Position numbers and translations under genes: made by a program | The notes under the pieces: model-generated | What the model saw: only the letters and a program-made list of their open reading frames with translations | What the model was told of the DNA's origin: nothing | Databases searched by the model: none | Assembly (NCBI GenBank): GCA_022605405.1 | Contig: JABYQQ010000004.1 | Span: forward strand, 2,914,001 to 2,978,000 | Length of the DNA: 64,000 bases | Reading direction: 5' to 3' | Source of the DNA: Earliella scabrosa | Lineage: Eukaryota > Basidiomycota > Agaricomycetes > Polyporales > Polyporaceae | Shown here: in pieces, positions 34,301 to 46,125 of the stretch | Layout: each line of letters opens with the position of its first letter | Position numbering within the stretch: the stretch's first letter is position 1

Positions 34301-36091
34301 ACGGCCAAGTACATCAGATACAATGACATTGAGAGGGATCAGAGACAACGCACTTTCCAAATGTCCAGTGAGAGGCATCTGAGTCCCTCTCCTTCAGCTT
34401 CTTCGCGACAGCTTTGAAGTCTTGGACGGTAAGCTGATGGACGAGACGCGGTGTCAGCATCATTGATACGATAGACCGTGTACCTGAGAGACCCACAGAC
34501 TCGACAGGCCTATCGCCAAACAAATGGGCGGTCAGATCCTCAACCCACTTCTCGTCCTCCTGCGACGTCGTCGCATGCCAGCGGTACAGACAGTTGAACT
34601 AGACGGGGGTCCCTCGAATCAGCTCTCGAATGAACCACCCCCAAACCCCATTTAGCATGCACGAACCTCGACACTGCAACAGTTTCCCTTCCCGCGCTCG
34701 AACAGCGAATGGTCGGCATTGCGGACCTCCTCGAACGGGTTCAGACTCCAGCTACTGCCCTGGCGCACCAAGCCCAAGATCGCAGCGACGTAGTCCGCAA
34801 AAACCGCCGACGCGAACCACGCGCAGTTGACGAGCCGCGCGGTCTCGAAGAGGTCCTTCTCCTGCTCCTCGATCTTCTTCTCGCGCTCAGGCTCGTCCTG
34901 CGGCCGGGACTCGGGAGGGTTGTAGTACGTCCCGCGCTCGTTGATCTCGAGCAGCTTGTTGGCGATGTAGTTGTGGTTGCGGTTGAACAGGACGAGGAGG
35001 ACACAGACCGCGGGCGGGAGCAACAGAAGTCGGTCCTCTGCGAACGTGTCTGGTTTGAGGAGACCCCGACCATCGCGGACGCGGATCTTTTCGAGTTGGT
35101 CGTCGGTGCTACCGTATAGAGGCGCGAGGTCGATGTATGAAGAGGTCTCGTTGATGTGAACGTCCCTGTGCGACGTCCGGAACACCCTAAATAGAATGAC
35201 ATGAGCTGCGCGCTCTGGCTTCTCGTCGTCGAAGGGAGGCACTCACGTATGGATGACCAGCGCAGCAAATGAGAACATCATACTGGACAGTCCAGCAGGG
35301 TGCGCGACGAACTGGCGAAAATCGTCAACACGGGCGCGTTGAATCACACGGCGGGTATGCGTACCTTCTCGCGCTTGAGCAACGTGTCAAAGACGAGCCC
35401 GGGATCAGGGAGCTCGTTGCGTGGAAGCGGGTGGGTCTGCGCCACGCTGCGGGAGTAAGGCGTACCCGCCTTCCCCAGGTCCGGGAGGCAAGGGTTGTTG
35501 AACGAGCCATCGGTCTTGCGGTAGGCGTATTCAGGACCGATGCTGGTGTCCATCGGGTGTGGAAGGTCCTCATATACTGCGATGTGACTGAGACGAGCGA
35601 AGGTATGACGACGAGCAGCGCTACGTACGGATCCGGATGACGTAGTTCTCGAGCTTCTTTGTCTTTGGGTCGTCCGCGTTGTTGGACAAGAAGACGAGGA
35701 TCTGCTCGAGCTGACCAGAGGACCATGAGCTCGCGTAGGGTAGATAGGAGAGTGGACCAACCAGCATCTTACGGTCATCCAAGGAATCGCGGTGGAGGAC
35801 GGCATCCACTACGCTCTCCTAGAGAAGGGCATGAGGGATTGTCAATGGTCAGTTAAGCTGAAGTGACTCACTATATTCGGGAGGTCGACAGGAATCGACA
35901 GTTGCCTCCGAATCTGCGAGGTTGGCATGAGCAAGCACACTGAGATTTCACATGGTGGTAGGACCCACCTTGTCGCGCAACTCATGGAAACCTTTCAGGA
36001 CTGGGGTAGATCTGGGAGGCGAGCCATCCTCGGCACTGCTATGGGACATCTGGGAGAACGACCGGGACAGCTTGGGGATGAACGTCGACAT
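31376..36091 (-). CDS. Psi-producing oxygenase (fatty-acid dioxygenase fused to P450)
   Basis: A large multi-exon gene starting MSTFIPKLSRSFSQMS. The haem-peroxidase-like dioxygenase domain shows LVGPLSYLPYASSWS, FSFAALVIHT (distal side), YIDLAPLYGSTDDQ, FNRNHNYIANKL (proximal haem histidine, near 34967-34987) and LYRWHATTS (catalytic Tyr, codon in 34575-34586). A linker with GLQAEEAKPVIPGAG leads to a P450-like domain ending CLGVDLSSK, IMAQMVRAVFSF and a last exon of three codons (31376-31384). Known: these enzymes convert linoleate or oleate to hydroperoxides and then to diols or other oxylipins (psi factors), acting in development. The P450 cysteine is present (31778-31780), but the residue four before it, usually Gly, is Cys. 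The isomerase half may be altered. Not all internal exon ends were fixed. Confidence 0.88.
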
Positions 36092-37798
36092 CACTCGAGG
36101 CAGGACCGGGGGCTGAGGATGAGCTCAGAGCCCCACCGCGTTCCCGTTGAAGCTTATAAGCACGCGGCGGAGTTCAAGGACGTTCTTGCTGGAATGCGAG
36201 CAGGTTCAAACGTAATCGCGAGGGGCTCCGCGGATTAGATTTGCCCGGGATAGTAGGCATGATGCCTGACAAGGCGAGGATCATGAGCGCGAACGACGTG
36301 GGATGGGCGCGCACCATAGTTCCGATTCCTCCAAACGGTAGATACTATCCTGAATGAGAACTCGGACTTGGCCCGACACCGGCAAGACCTCATACGAGAA
36401 GTCGCTCCAGACGGAGAAGTCCCTGCATGATAGAAGACGAATGAGAATCGATGACCGCACCAGCTACTGACCTTGTGCTGTCGGGGTCTTCCGTCACGCG
36501 CCTGCCGCCTGCTGAGGGTTGCATGCCACGCATATCCTCTTCGGCACGGTCATCTCGCGGTGACACAGGGCGCTCGATGTTATTACGGTTTGCCTGTCGG
36601 CGGAGCTCAGACAGAGCGTTCCGATCTGATCCCATTATCCCATACTGAGTGCAAGCATGGGCAGCGGAAGCCACACCCACCATGCCGGTGTCCCTGCTAG
36701 TGCTCTCGCAGGACATTCGATCACCATCGCATCAATGAGCGACGAGCCTCGCCCGGCTACAGGCTACAGCATTCGCAGATCCTGTTAATGAAGTTTCAGA
36801 AGTCGGGCGGATCGCTTATCCTGAGAGGAACATCGCAGGCATAGCTTGAGTTGTATGTCGTTCCAGCACATGATAGGAACCTTCCGTCCATACCAGAGAA
36901 GCCTGCTATGCTGATGAGTTGTCAGTGCGGAAGGCTCTACAGCATACGGCACATACTGATATCGGTGTCTGGATGGATGGAGGCCGAGATTAGGGTGTGA
37001 ATGTGGCTTAACCGTGACAACTTGAAGCGCGTGCCTGTTGTATTCCTGCATCTCTATCACAGCATGATCAGGATGTGCGAATCACAAGACGTCGGAGACA
37101 ACTTACAACGTTGCGAAAGGCGCGTTAAAACCAGCCCAAAGCCCGCTTCTTGCGGTGAAGCTGGCAAACACGAACTGCAACCGAACCATGAAGTCATGCG
37201 AGCTCGGGTTCGCGAGCTTCTGCTGGAACGTAGCTTGGCCTCCGCTCCGTTAAGACGCGCTGTCACTAGTCCTGATGCGTATATCGACATGCACCAGCCG
37301 CAGCTCATCCGACCTTTCGGTGAAACGTCGCTTTCAAACGAGTTCCTTCCATTCCACGGGTGAGTATGTTGTGCAGTCGATCGCGCCCAGAAGTCGTGGC
37401 CGACGCTTGCAGGACTGTATGGCGGTCGACAACAAGGATGATGCTTCTGGCGGACACCGGCCAAGGAGACTACCGTCCGACTCCGTCGCACAGGTTCCTA
37501 TGCATGCTGTAAATGTGACAAGCCTACCAACGACACGTACCTCCAGAAGACGTGGTGTTCGGCTCTGTATAGGCAATGTTGAAGTTGATGCATCATGACA
37601 AACCTCCGACATGGATGTATGCGACTACCCATGGACAGAACGGTCATTTTTTGAGCAGGCGGACAGAGCTGAGCCAACGATGGTCGACGTTGTAGAACAA
37701 GCCTGGCAAGTTACGAGCGCCTACAGTCATACCACGTTTGCTCTCGCACATCCTCGTCGCTTACGCGCACTCGCCGACCAAAGCATCGCTAAAACGAC
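36092..37798. other. Stretch without a clear gene
   Basis: 1.7 kb between the divergent Ppo and epsilon-COP genes. Frames up to 144 codons (37057-37491, -) have no motif and no splice partner. The two promoters must lie here, but no clear TATA box stands out. Confidence 0.4.
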
Positions 37799-38981
37799 AT
37801 GGACTCCTCTGAGCTTTATCACATCAAGCAGCAATTCACGCTCGGTGCGCTCTCAACCATGTCTCGACTGTAGCAGGACGAGTTGAGAGCTGACTCCTCC
37901 CGCCACGTACAGGCGCCTACAAGTCCCTGGTCGATCTCACTCTTCCGGACCCATCCTCCTCGGACTACGTCCCCACACTCGTCTACCAAGCCCGCTCGCA
38001 CATCGCACTCGGCTCTCCGGAGGCAGCAGAAGCCCTCGTGCCCGCAGATACCGAAAACCTCGCTCTCAAAGCCGTCGCTGCCCTCGCACGTTTCGTCGCT
38101 GCAGACGCAGAAGATGCACGGGATGCCGCCCTCGAGGAGCTCCGGGATCTGAGCGTGGAGATCGAAGGAGACGATGCAGAAGCGAGCAGCTGGGAGAAGG
38201 GTGTCGTGAGGGTGTTGGCGGGTACCGCGTTCGCGAGGGCGGGCGAGATCGAGGAGGCGTTGGAGACCCTCGGTGCTGGGAATGACACACAGAACCTCGA
38301 AGCGTAAGTGCCCAATTGCCCCTACCTCCTTCCCAAGCGCACCCAAACCCAAACCTCGCGCGAACGCTGATTGTATGCGCTTCGAATCCCTCCCAGCGTC
38401 GCATACACCGTCCAAGTCTACCTCTCGATCCACCGGCCCGACCTCGCACGCAAGGAATTCGAGCGCGCAAAGCGCTGGGCCGAAGACGACCTCCTCCTGC
38501 AGCTCATCGAGGCGACCATCGGGCTTGCGACCGGCAAAGACGGCTACTCCGACGCCCACGCCTTCTACACCGAGCAGCTCGCGAACCCGTCCCTCACCGC
38601 CCCCCACCTCCTCACCGCGCGCGGCGTCGCGCGTCTTCTCCGTGGCGAGGTGAGCGCCGCGAAGAGCGACCTCGAGGAGGCGCAGAGCCAGCTCGGCGGC
38701 AAGCCCGACGCCGAGACTCTGGCGGCGCAGACGGTCGCCGCAGGCTTGGGCGCGGCGAAGGCGACAGATGCTGATCAGTTGTTCGGGTGAGTGTGTTTTG
38801 CTTGGAACGGTCGGTGCAGTGGATGGTGCGACTGTGGCTGACTGGGAGCTGCTGTTTCAGCCAATTGGCTCAGGAGTACCCCGATCACCCGTTGGTTGCG
38901 GACTACCAGAAGAAGGCGGACCTGTTTGACGAGCTTGCGGCGAAGTTCACTGTACCGGCTCTTGCGACGGCATCGGCGTGA
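37799..38981 (+). CDS. SEC28: Coatomer subunit epsilon (epsilon-COP)
   Basis: Four exons: 37799-37844, 37913-38303, 38397-38786, 38861-38981. Start MDSSELYHIKQQFTLGAYKS. The protein is a TPR-like helical repeat: LVYQARSHIALGSPEAAEAL, RVLAGTAFARAGEIEEALET, VYLSIHRPDLARKEFERAKR (the hallmark epsilon-COP repeat), LLTARGVARLLRGEVSAAKS, and the C-terminal PDHPLVADYQKKADLFDELA. About 315 aa, normal for the family. Known: epsilon-COP stabilises alpha-COP in the COPI coat for Golgi-to-ER transport. It is intact, with consensus introns. Confidence 0.93.
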
Positions 38982-39566
38982 ATATACTGTACGCGATGTA
39001 CCGGCATGCGTCATATGTATGCGCGCGTATCACAAGCATGCGATTTGTGTGACTCTGTTCCACGCTGGATGGTGAGGCTGTGGAGCTCGTATGAATGCTT
39101 CGACGTTTTGTCGATCGCCTATCTTCGCACGGCGCCTCGATATTCATACAATGCCTCGGGTCTCAATGCTCGAGCCGTTGTCGAGGTCAACTGAATGCCA
39201 CACCGTTGTTCAGGAAGGATGAAAGATGCCATACCGAGGCGCTGAATGGTAAGCACTGTCCATCGTCGGAGGGTCAGTCAGCCACTGACCTCAAATTCAT
39301 AGCGACAGTGTGTCATTACGGACGGGCTTCATGAAGGCACTATGTTCATGCACGCACCCCTTCGCCATACATACTGCCAACCCCTCCTTGGACTTCAGCA
39401 TTGGCGCCACGGCAACAGGTTATTGTCACGACGTATAACGACGTGCCCATGAGTTTGAGGGACAGACTAACTGTTGCAAAGGTACGTCCCCGTTTTCGTT
39501 CTCCGTTACTACATAAAGCCTTTGGGCCAGGCTACCGCCCCCTACTTCCTAGACACCTACCTAATC
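38982..39566. other. Intergenic stretch upstream of the BTB gene
   Basis: No gene is visible; short frames only. Confidence 0.4.
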
Positions 39567-41049
39567 ATGTCGGACGCCAAACCAACGCCGGTGCCACTGC
39601 ATTCCAGCCAGGGCTCGGCCCGTCGAGCGCCATACCCCTTCAATCGCCCCGACGCAGACCTGATTCTCCGGAGCTCCGACTCTGTCGACTTCCTAGTTCA
39701 CAGCACACTCCTCGTCCTAGCATCTTTCTTCTTCCAGCTCATTCTATCCGGTCCTCCTATGGAGTCCACGGGTCAGGCCGGACATGATGCACGCCCCATC
39801 ATCGCCGTGTCCGAAGACAGCACCACTCTCGAGCTCCTCCTTGCCCACATCTACCCGATGCATCTCCCAGTTGTGGACACCATCTCGGACCTGGAGGACA
39901 TCGAGAGGGTGTACAAGGTCGCACAGAAGTACGAGATGGAGCTCGTCTTGCACGAGCTCCAGAAGAAGCTCAGCGCCGCGATCTCGAAGGATCCCTTCAG
40001 GGGATGGGCCGCTGCGGTTCGTCTAGGGATAGAGCCTTGCGCTCGTCAAGCCGCCGGGCTCATGTACAAGTTGGCCAAGAGGAGCTCCTGTACGGAAGAA
40101 GTGGCGTTCCGCAGGATATTCGTCCCCGATGCTGTGGCGGGGGTGAGCGCGGGGGACTACTACAGACTGTACGAGATCGTGTACATGAAGGGCGTGGTCC
40201 GACCTGGCTTTCAGTACTTGACGCCTTCCGACGACGAGTCCCGTGTCGGTTCCGCGTCCGCCCCATGCATGTCACAGGCGATTGAAAGGGTGGCCGATGT
40301 CCTCAGGACCGTTACGGCCGCAGCTGAACATGACGGCACTGTGTCCGAGTCCGAGTCCGAGTCACCACCTCGCTCCGTCATCACGGTCCTGCGGGGAGCT
40401 GAGCAGGAACGCCAGGACGACATGCGGCGGGCTATAGAGCAAGTCGCGGCGGTCTCGATGGGCTGGGAAGCGTTTTAGACCGAGTGGCGCACCCTCGCGA
40501 AAGGGGAACCGCTGAAGGCATACTTCGTCGCATGCCGCCTGCGCTGGAACGACGGCGCGCGGGCGGGGGCGCAACTGCTCCAAAAGCATATCGCGTCCTC
40601 GGAAGATGACAAGGCCCTGGTAAAGCTGAAGCGACTTATCTTCCCGAAATGGAGGACGTTCCCGCCCTCTCGTACCACAGCCTCCTATCGTTCCTTCATC
40701 ACGCCGAATCGGTCTGGCTACGGAGGTCGTTCCGGGGACTGTCTAGGGACTTGCCCTGTGAACTCAGTCCTCTACTGAGCGTTCCCTTTGAACCGGGCGG
40801 TCAGGTGAACATGGTCTGGGGGTTCATGAACGCACTAGCATCCGTGGAGCATGCGGATCTATCGAGGAGGAGTTGCTGGGAGCTTCATTGTGACATCCGA
40901 ACGTTCGTGGAAAAGGCGCGGAAGTGCTGGGTGCTGTCTCAGGTAAACGTCCATGTTTGATGTTTCTGTTTCTCGATTGCGATCGCGAGCAGTGCATTTG
41001 CTGACTGAACGTTTTCTTCGCCGCTCTGCAGCAGCTCAAATGGTTCTAA
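39567..41049 (+). CDS. BTB/POZ-domain protein with interrupted frame
   Basis: The start MSDAKPTPVPLHSS was chosen as the first Met next to a typical BTB N-terminus. The BTB core reads PDADLILRSSDSVDFLVHS, LVLASFFFQLILSG, LELLLAHIYPMHLPVV and VYKVAQKYEMELVLHELQKK. After 303 codons there is an in-frame TAG (40476-40478), yet family-like sequence continues in the same frame (EWRTLAKGEPLKAYFVACRL), then shifts by one near 40605 to YLPEMEDVPALSYHSLLSF. It ends after a normal intron at 41049 (QLKWF). Either two very short introns (36 nt ending gttttag|ACC, and 35 nt) remove the breaks, or the gene is decaying. BTB proteins usually mediate dimerisation or Cul3 binding; the target is unknown. Confidence 0.7.
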
Positions 41050-41253
41050 CAATATTCCACGTCGCAAACCAGACAGCAAGCCATATGATATGTCAGCAAC
41101 AATTAGGATCAGTAGCATTCCAAATATCAAGAATCGTAGCGATTATACAGCACATGCACTTGAGGGACTACCAGAAGCAGATTATGTACAAGTAAGTATG
41201 CGTCAGTCCGAACGAACGTTGTGATTGCATTTCTAGCAGCAGACGGTCGCCGG

Positions 41254-42464
41254 TCACCACTTCAAGGCCTGCTTCAAGTCTCGCCCGGGATGCTCGACCT
41301 GGACGGTGATCTTCTGCCCCACGAGTCCCTGACCGGCGAGGGCGTGCGAGTAGTCCGTGACCGCATACACGGTGATCGTGCCGCCACATCCGGGAGGGGG
41401 GACGCGCTTGACCGCGGGCCTTGGCTTCGGCTTCGGCTTTGCGAGCCAGTTCGTGAGCTTGCTCTGCGAGCGCTCGAGCGTACCTCCGGGCCTGGACGGA
41501 GTCGGCGTGCCGGGCTCAGCAACCGCATTGGGGGTGGGTGTATGCGCGCCAGCGACCGGTGCTGGCGTCGGTTGTGGTGTCGGGGGTGGAGGCGCGGGAG
41601 GGGGATCGCACGCGCACCAGTGCGTCTGAGCGTATCCCTCGCAGGACTCGTTGTTCTCGCGCTTCGCGAGGTCGCTGTACAACGCGTCTGTCAGCTTGTC
41701 TGAATGGATGGTATGGACTACCATATCGCTACGCACCCGAGCTTCACTTTCGCGGTCTTTGCGAGTTCAGAGATGAGACTTTTGACGCGACGCTCAGCGT
41801 CTACGGCCGGGTCCATGATGATGGTGAACGAGCCACGGAAGGTGGGGTATGCAGGGAACGTTGAGGCGGACGCCGACGCAGAAACGCGCGCCCGGTGGAA
41901 CCTCTCCATCTCAGCACGCAGAGCATCCAGGAGGCGCTGCTCCGTCTGGTATTCCACAAGCGAGGTTCCGTCGGGAGCGACTTCGAGTCGCGGGTCGGCT
42001 TCCGCAAATGCCTCCGACGCTTTCCTCTTCTTGGGATGCTGGGGAGACGCACCGAGGAAGTGGCTCGGAGTGGTGAGAGTGGCCTCTTCCTTCTCCATCT
42101 CCACATCCGTGTCGTCGTGCGCGTTCATCTCAACCGCCATGGCAGCGTTCTCTTGTCCTGTGGCCACCACCGGAGCCTGCGCCCGAACCTCAGTCGCAAT
42201 ACGCTCGGCCAAGTACGCCCGCCGGGTGTCCCTCATCTTCTTGAAGAAGCGCGCTCTCGAGCGGCAGCGGTCGCATCTTTTCCAACGCAGGTCGGCGGGA
42301 ACTGGTAGTCGACATTGCTTACATACGCGAGGTTCTGACGTCGGTTGCTCCATCTTCGACACTGGGTGCAAAGTTGTCGCCACCTTCGGTACCACGGTGG
42401 GGGTGTGCGAGTGGGGTCCCTTAGGGCCGTTTTGGATGGGCTTGAGAGGAGCGTGAGTGGCCAT
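41254..42464 (-). CDS. Zinc-ribbon-like protein with apparent 1-base frameshift
   Basis: Start MATHAPLKPIQNGPKGPHSH. A C-x2-C-x12-C-x2-C motif (CKQCRLPVPADLRWKRCDRC) is followed by a basic helix (RFFKKMRDTRRAYLAERI). A central acidic region and a conserved-looking RRVKSLISELAKTAKVKL then reach a break at a CCC run on the plus strand (41736-41738). One missing base there would continue as VRSDMVVHTIHSDKLTDALY and run to a C-terminal domain (CGGTITVYAVTDYSHALAGQ). The joined product is about 400 aa. A 38-nt intron is an alternative, but it would delete residues that look continuous. No function is recognised; a nucleic-acid role is only suggested by the zinc ribbon. Confidence 0.65.
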
Positions 42465-43040
42465 GACCGGGGCCACGGGCAGAAGAGGATGCTGCAGAAC
42501 GCGCTTGAGAGGCAGAGCGCGACGAGACGGGCGAGACTTGTGGGGAGAGGCGTGACAAGCCAAGCCCCTGGAGACGCGTCCGGTCACAGCGTGACGTACG
42601 CGTGAGTCACGCCGAGCCACCTGAAGTCACGCAACTTCGGGCTGTGGAGTCTGGGCCCGAGTCGGAGCGGATGTGTTCTCTGCCCGATGTTCCAAGTGCT
42701 CTCCATTCTCTGCAGACACCGCCCACCGCTGCGTTCGGCACCGAGATATGTTCTTGACATACGGTCTGTGCTGCGTACCACTCCCAAGTCCATGCCCGGG
42801 TGCGTCGTGCGGAAGAGGTCCGTCCGGAACTGGCTGTATTGAGGGGAGAGAGTTCTGGTAAAGTTCTGGCGGTCTGGACCCGGGCTCCATTTCTCTCGAT
42901 CGTCGCGGTGTTCCGCCAAGCAGGGAATAATTGGTGACGTCCTTTGCTCCAGATCTCCTAATCGGCCACTCGGTTGTGGCTGGTGGCTGAACATAGCAGC
43001 ACCCTCGTATCCTCGCAGGTTCCCATCCCCGAGCTCCGCA
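42465..43040. other. Intergenic stretch, divergent promoters
   Basis: A 164-codon minus-strand frame (42584-43078) overlaps the promoter and leader of the next gene. Its translation is rich in Arg/Gly/Ser without motifs, so I treat it as chance. Confidence 0.4.
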
Positions 43041-43047
43041 TATAAAG
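43041..43047 (+). promoter_or_regulatory. TATA box of the Ser-rich protein gene
   Basis: TATAAAG lies 122 bp before the ATG at 43163 and is followed by a C/T-rich leader. Confidence 0.6.
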
Positions 43048-43162
43048 CTCGCATCAACGCCGCTCGACGGGTTTCCACCTTCTCACCAGGCTTCGACTGT
43101 CTCGTCCACTCAGTAACACTCCACTACCCGAGTCTTCGCTCGCGATACCACTCACGACCATC

Positions 43163-43486
43163 ATGACCACCGCTACGACTCGCTCTTGGGACATCGCAGC
43201 CACCTCTGCTTCTACCACACCCACCTTATCCAAGCGTCGAGGCCAACAGTATCGCTCTCAGTCGGGCCACACCCGCCCCCCATCCCAGTCTCATGAAGGG
43301 AGCGATACGCCGTTCCCCCGCAAGAGCACATCGAGCGACAGCCTTCGCGGGGAAGACGAGGTCCCCGCACCCACACAGCGCACAGTGCGCCGGAAGAAGA
43401 GCTCGCTCGACCTTCGGGACATCTTCCTCAACGGCGGTGTGTTCCCACCACAACCACAGTCTTCTGAATCTTCTCCGTCTTCGTAA
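43163..43486 (+). CDS. Ser/Thr-rich small protein (107 aa), unknown
   Basis: Single exon. Low-complexity N-terminus (TTATTRSWDIAATSASTTPT), many S-P/T-P sites and a basic patch before a defined end (VRRKKSSLDLRDIFLNGGVF). Kozak context and TATA box support it. No signal peptide or known domain. The disordered, phosphosite-rich character suggests a regulatory protein; that is inference only. Confidence 0.6.
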   Translation: MTTATTRSWDIAATSASTTPTLSKRRGQQYRSQSGHTRPPSQSHEGSDTPFPRKSTSSDSLRGEDEVPAPTQRTVRRKKSSLDLRDIFLNGGVFPPQPQSSESSPSS

Positions 43487-44109
43487 ATCGTTACCCAACC
43501 AGTTTGGTGAGTGGTACTTGATAGCGCGTTCCCCCACATGTAATGACTCTCGTGGCCACGCTAGTATCACGACCTGTAACGAACTTATGATCCTCGCCAT
43601 GGACGATTAGAATTGACCGGTACCACTGTTGCTTTGTATTGTTACTGCCCATCTCCTTCGGTTCCTAGCTACTCATCTTCGTTTTCGAACCTGTTGTATG
43701 TTTAGATAGTCAGTTCGCTTAGGGTTCGCACGACGCAGAATACCGCCGCAGATGTTCTTGCTCATTGTGGTGTATATTGCGCAGTATGGTTCTTGTACGA
43801 TGTTGGGTGTTGGACTGTTTGCATATGTCATGTATATCGCGCCTGGGCAAACCAGTCGATTCTTGACTCCCTGCGCTGCCACATATCGCCATCCATGGCG
43901 TCAGGCATACGGTGGGTTGTGGTGGAACACTAACAGAGCGCAAATATTGTCAGTTGATTGTCAGCGCAACGCCGCAATATATGTCTCCGACGCGATCAGT
44001 CACAGTGACAATGCGCGTCATGCTCGGTGAGCGCCAATCCCTTCGCAAGTTCGCCCTCGACCACCACGATCGCATTCACAGTCCTCCTTCCTGCCTTGCT
44101 CATCGAGCG
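43487..44109. other. Intergenic stretch upstream of rad9
   Basis: Only short frames; no gene is visible. Confidence 0.4.
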
Positions 44110-46125
44110 ATGCAAGCTACGCTGGACACCACCGGATACCAGCGTACGAGCTCACAGAGAACTCATGTCGCGCCCTTATCTCATGCCTGACAGAGTTGAC
44201 CAGAGCCTTCCTATGCCTCTCGAAGTTTGGCGAAGAGGTCGTCGTTTCCGCATCCCCCGATCTCTTGTCGCTCTCTTCGACGAACTCCTCGATGTCCGCG
44301 TTTGGACACTTCAAGTACCCTCGGTCCTTCTTCAGCAGGTATCGTGTAGACGCGCAGCCTATGGATGGAGATGAGGAGCCTACGGTCACTGGACAGATTA
44401 ACCTGAAGGTGCGTGTGCATCTCATCGCATCCCGAGGGCCCCAAATGACACGCATATAGCCGCTGCTGTCCATTCTAAAGCACAAGACGAACGAGAAAGC
44501 GTGCGAGAAGTGCGAATTGATAATCACCGACGGTCCTTCGCAGAGCGCACAGTTCGACGACGAAGAGGAGCAGGATACCTTGGAGAGCAGACTCACTGTG
44601 CGTTTACATTGCAAGCACGGTAATTATCCCCATACTCATACCGATTCGCCCCGTTTCCCAGTCCACTGGGCTCTCTCTCTGCGTATATGCGGGTGCTGAG
44701 TACCTTTCGTCCACACGCACCAGGTGTTGTCAAGACCCATCGCCTACCGCTCAACCATTCCACCGGACTAATGCCCACCGTCCAACCCTCTCCGATCCAG
44801 TCACGCTTAGTCATTGGGCCGAAAACGCTGAAGGGCTTGCTCGAGCACTTCCCGCTCGGCAGGGGGAGCAAGGCAGACCCCAAACTGATGTGGAACTTCT
44901 TGGAGGATGAGGTGCAACTACGAAGTCTGGAACCCACGACCGACGCGAAAGGTGTGTGGCTCCATTGGACGATATTCACGGGGCACAGTGTTGACAAGAG
45001 CGCCAGGCGATGCGCACCTCGTGACTGAACTGACTATCAGCGTAGAGGCGTTCGACCTGTATGATCTCCAAGCCGGTGAAATGTCCATCACGTTCCATTT
45101 ACGCGAGTTCTTCGTACGTGGGTCCTCTGTTCGTGCGCTCCTATGCGCATATGCTGACCAAACGGACGCCGCACTGTTCGCTTCAGGCTACCATAGCATT
45201 CGCGGAGGCGTCCAAAGTTCCTCTCGAGATCTCTTTCACGGACCCGGCTGAACCGGTGTACATCTCTGTCGACACTGAGTTCGCAGACAACGTCTTCCTC
45301 ATCGCCACCAGCCTCGTACAGTCATCTCAAAGGTCGTCACAACGCCAGCGCGAAAACGGCTCTCGTGCAAACGATGCTAAAGGTAAGAAGCGCCCGCTAG
45401 AGGACGACAGCAACCACCGCAATGTACGCGGTGAACGTCGTGGCGACGACCGGCCAAGGAAACCGATGAAGGTCGTCCAGCGCGTCGATCGCGCGTCCAT
45501 GGCCCGCGAGATGCGCCCTCCAAACCCTCCGCAGGCGCCACAGCCATCATGGGCAATCCTTACCGCCGCGCAGCAACAACAGCAGCCGTACGACGATCGC
45601 TACGATGATTACAACGAAAATCAGCACGAATACGACCGATACGACAGCGCAGGCCCTTCGCAACCGGAGGTCGGGAGGGCACGAGCAGCGCAAGAGCCGC
45701 TGTTCCTCCCGGGCTCGCAGCTATCACAGCTCCCGCCCGAGGCGGAGGCGGCGATCATCGAGTCGGGCCTCGGGATCGAGAACATGACGGCGGAGGAGTT
45801 CGAGGCGATGCTGGAGGGCGACGCGGAGGAGGTCGAGTTTGGAGAGGCGAGGGTCAAGAGGGAGCGGTCAGAGGATGGGGATGGGGATGGCGACGAATTC
45901 GAGATTGGCGGGCAGGTGGTGTGGCGTGCGGAGGACCTCGACTTTGGGTCGGACGCGGGCGAGGGCGAGGGCGCGAATAGCTTTGAGCTTGTGGATGACG
46001 TGGAGATGGAGCCGACTCAGCATCCTGGTGGGATCAAGGTGTGCGCGATTCTCATGCTCGTTATCGAGGTCTGCTGACTGAACACCTGGTGTTCTCAGCC
46101 GTTCCGCCCGTTGTTCGAGGACTGA
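44110..46125 (+). CDS. rad9: Rad9, subunit of the 9-1-1 checkpoint clamp (540 aa)
   Basis: Seven exons: 44110-44143, 44194-44408, 44460-44619, 44724-44951, 45007-45113, 45187-46038, 46099-46125. PCNA-like domain 1: LTRAFLCLSKFGEEVVVSAS, LSLSSTNSSMSAFGHFKY. Second half: LVIGPKTLKGLLEHFPLGRG, ELTISVEAFDLYDL, MSITFHLREF and AFAEASKVPLEISFTDPAEP. The last 230 residues are a disordered, acidic, phosphorylatable tail (EEFEAMLEGDAEEVEFGEAR; EMEPTQHPGGIK) ending PFRPLFED. Known: Rad9 with Rad1 and Hus1 encircles DNA at damage sites and recruits TopBP1/Mec1 signalling through its tail. The gene is intact with consensus introns. Confidence 0.92.

Noticed and set aside
42584..43078. 164-codon minus-strand open frame
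   Set aside because: No motif, overlaps the TATA box and leader of the plus-strand gene, and composition is that of a GC-rich shadow frame.
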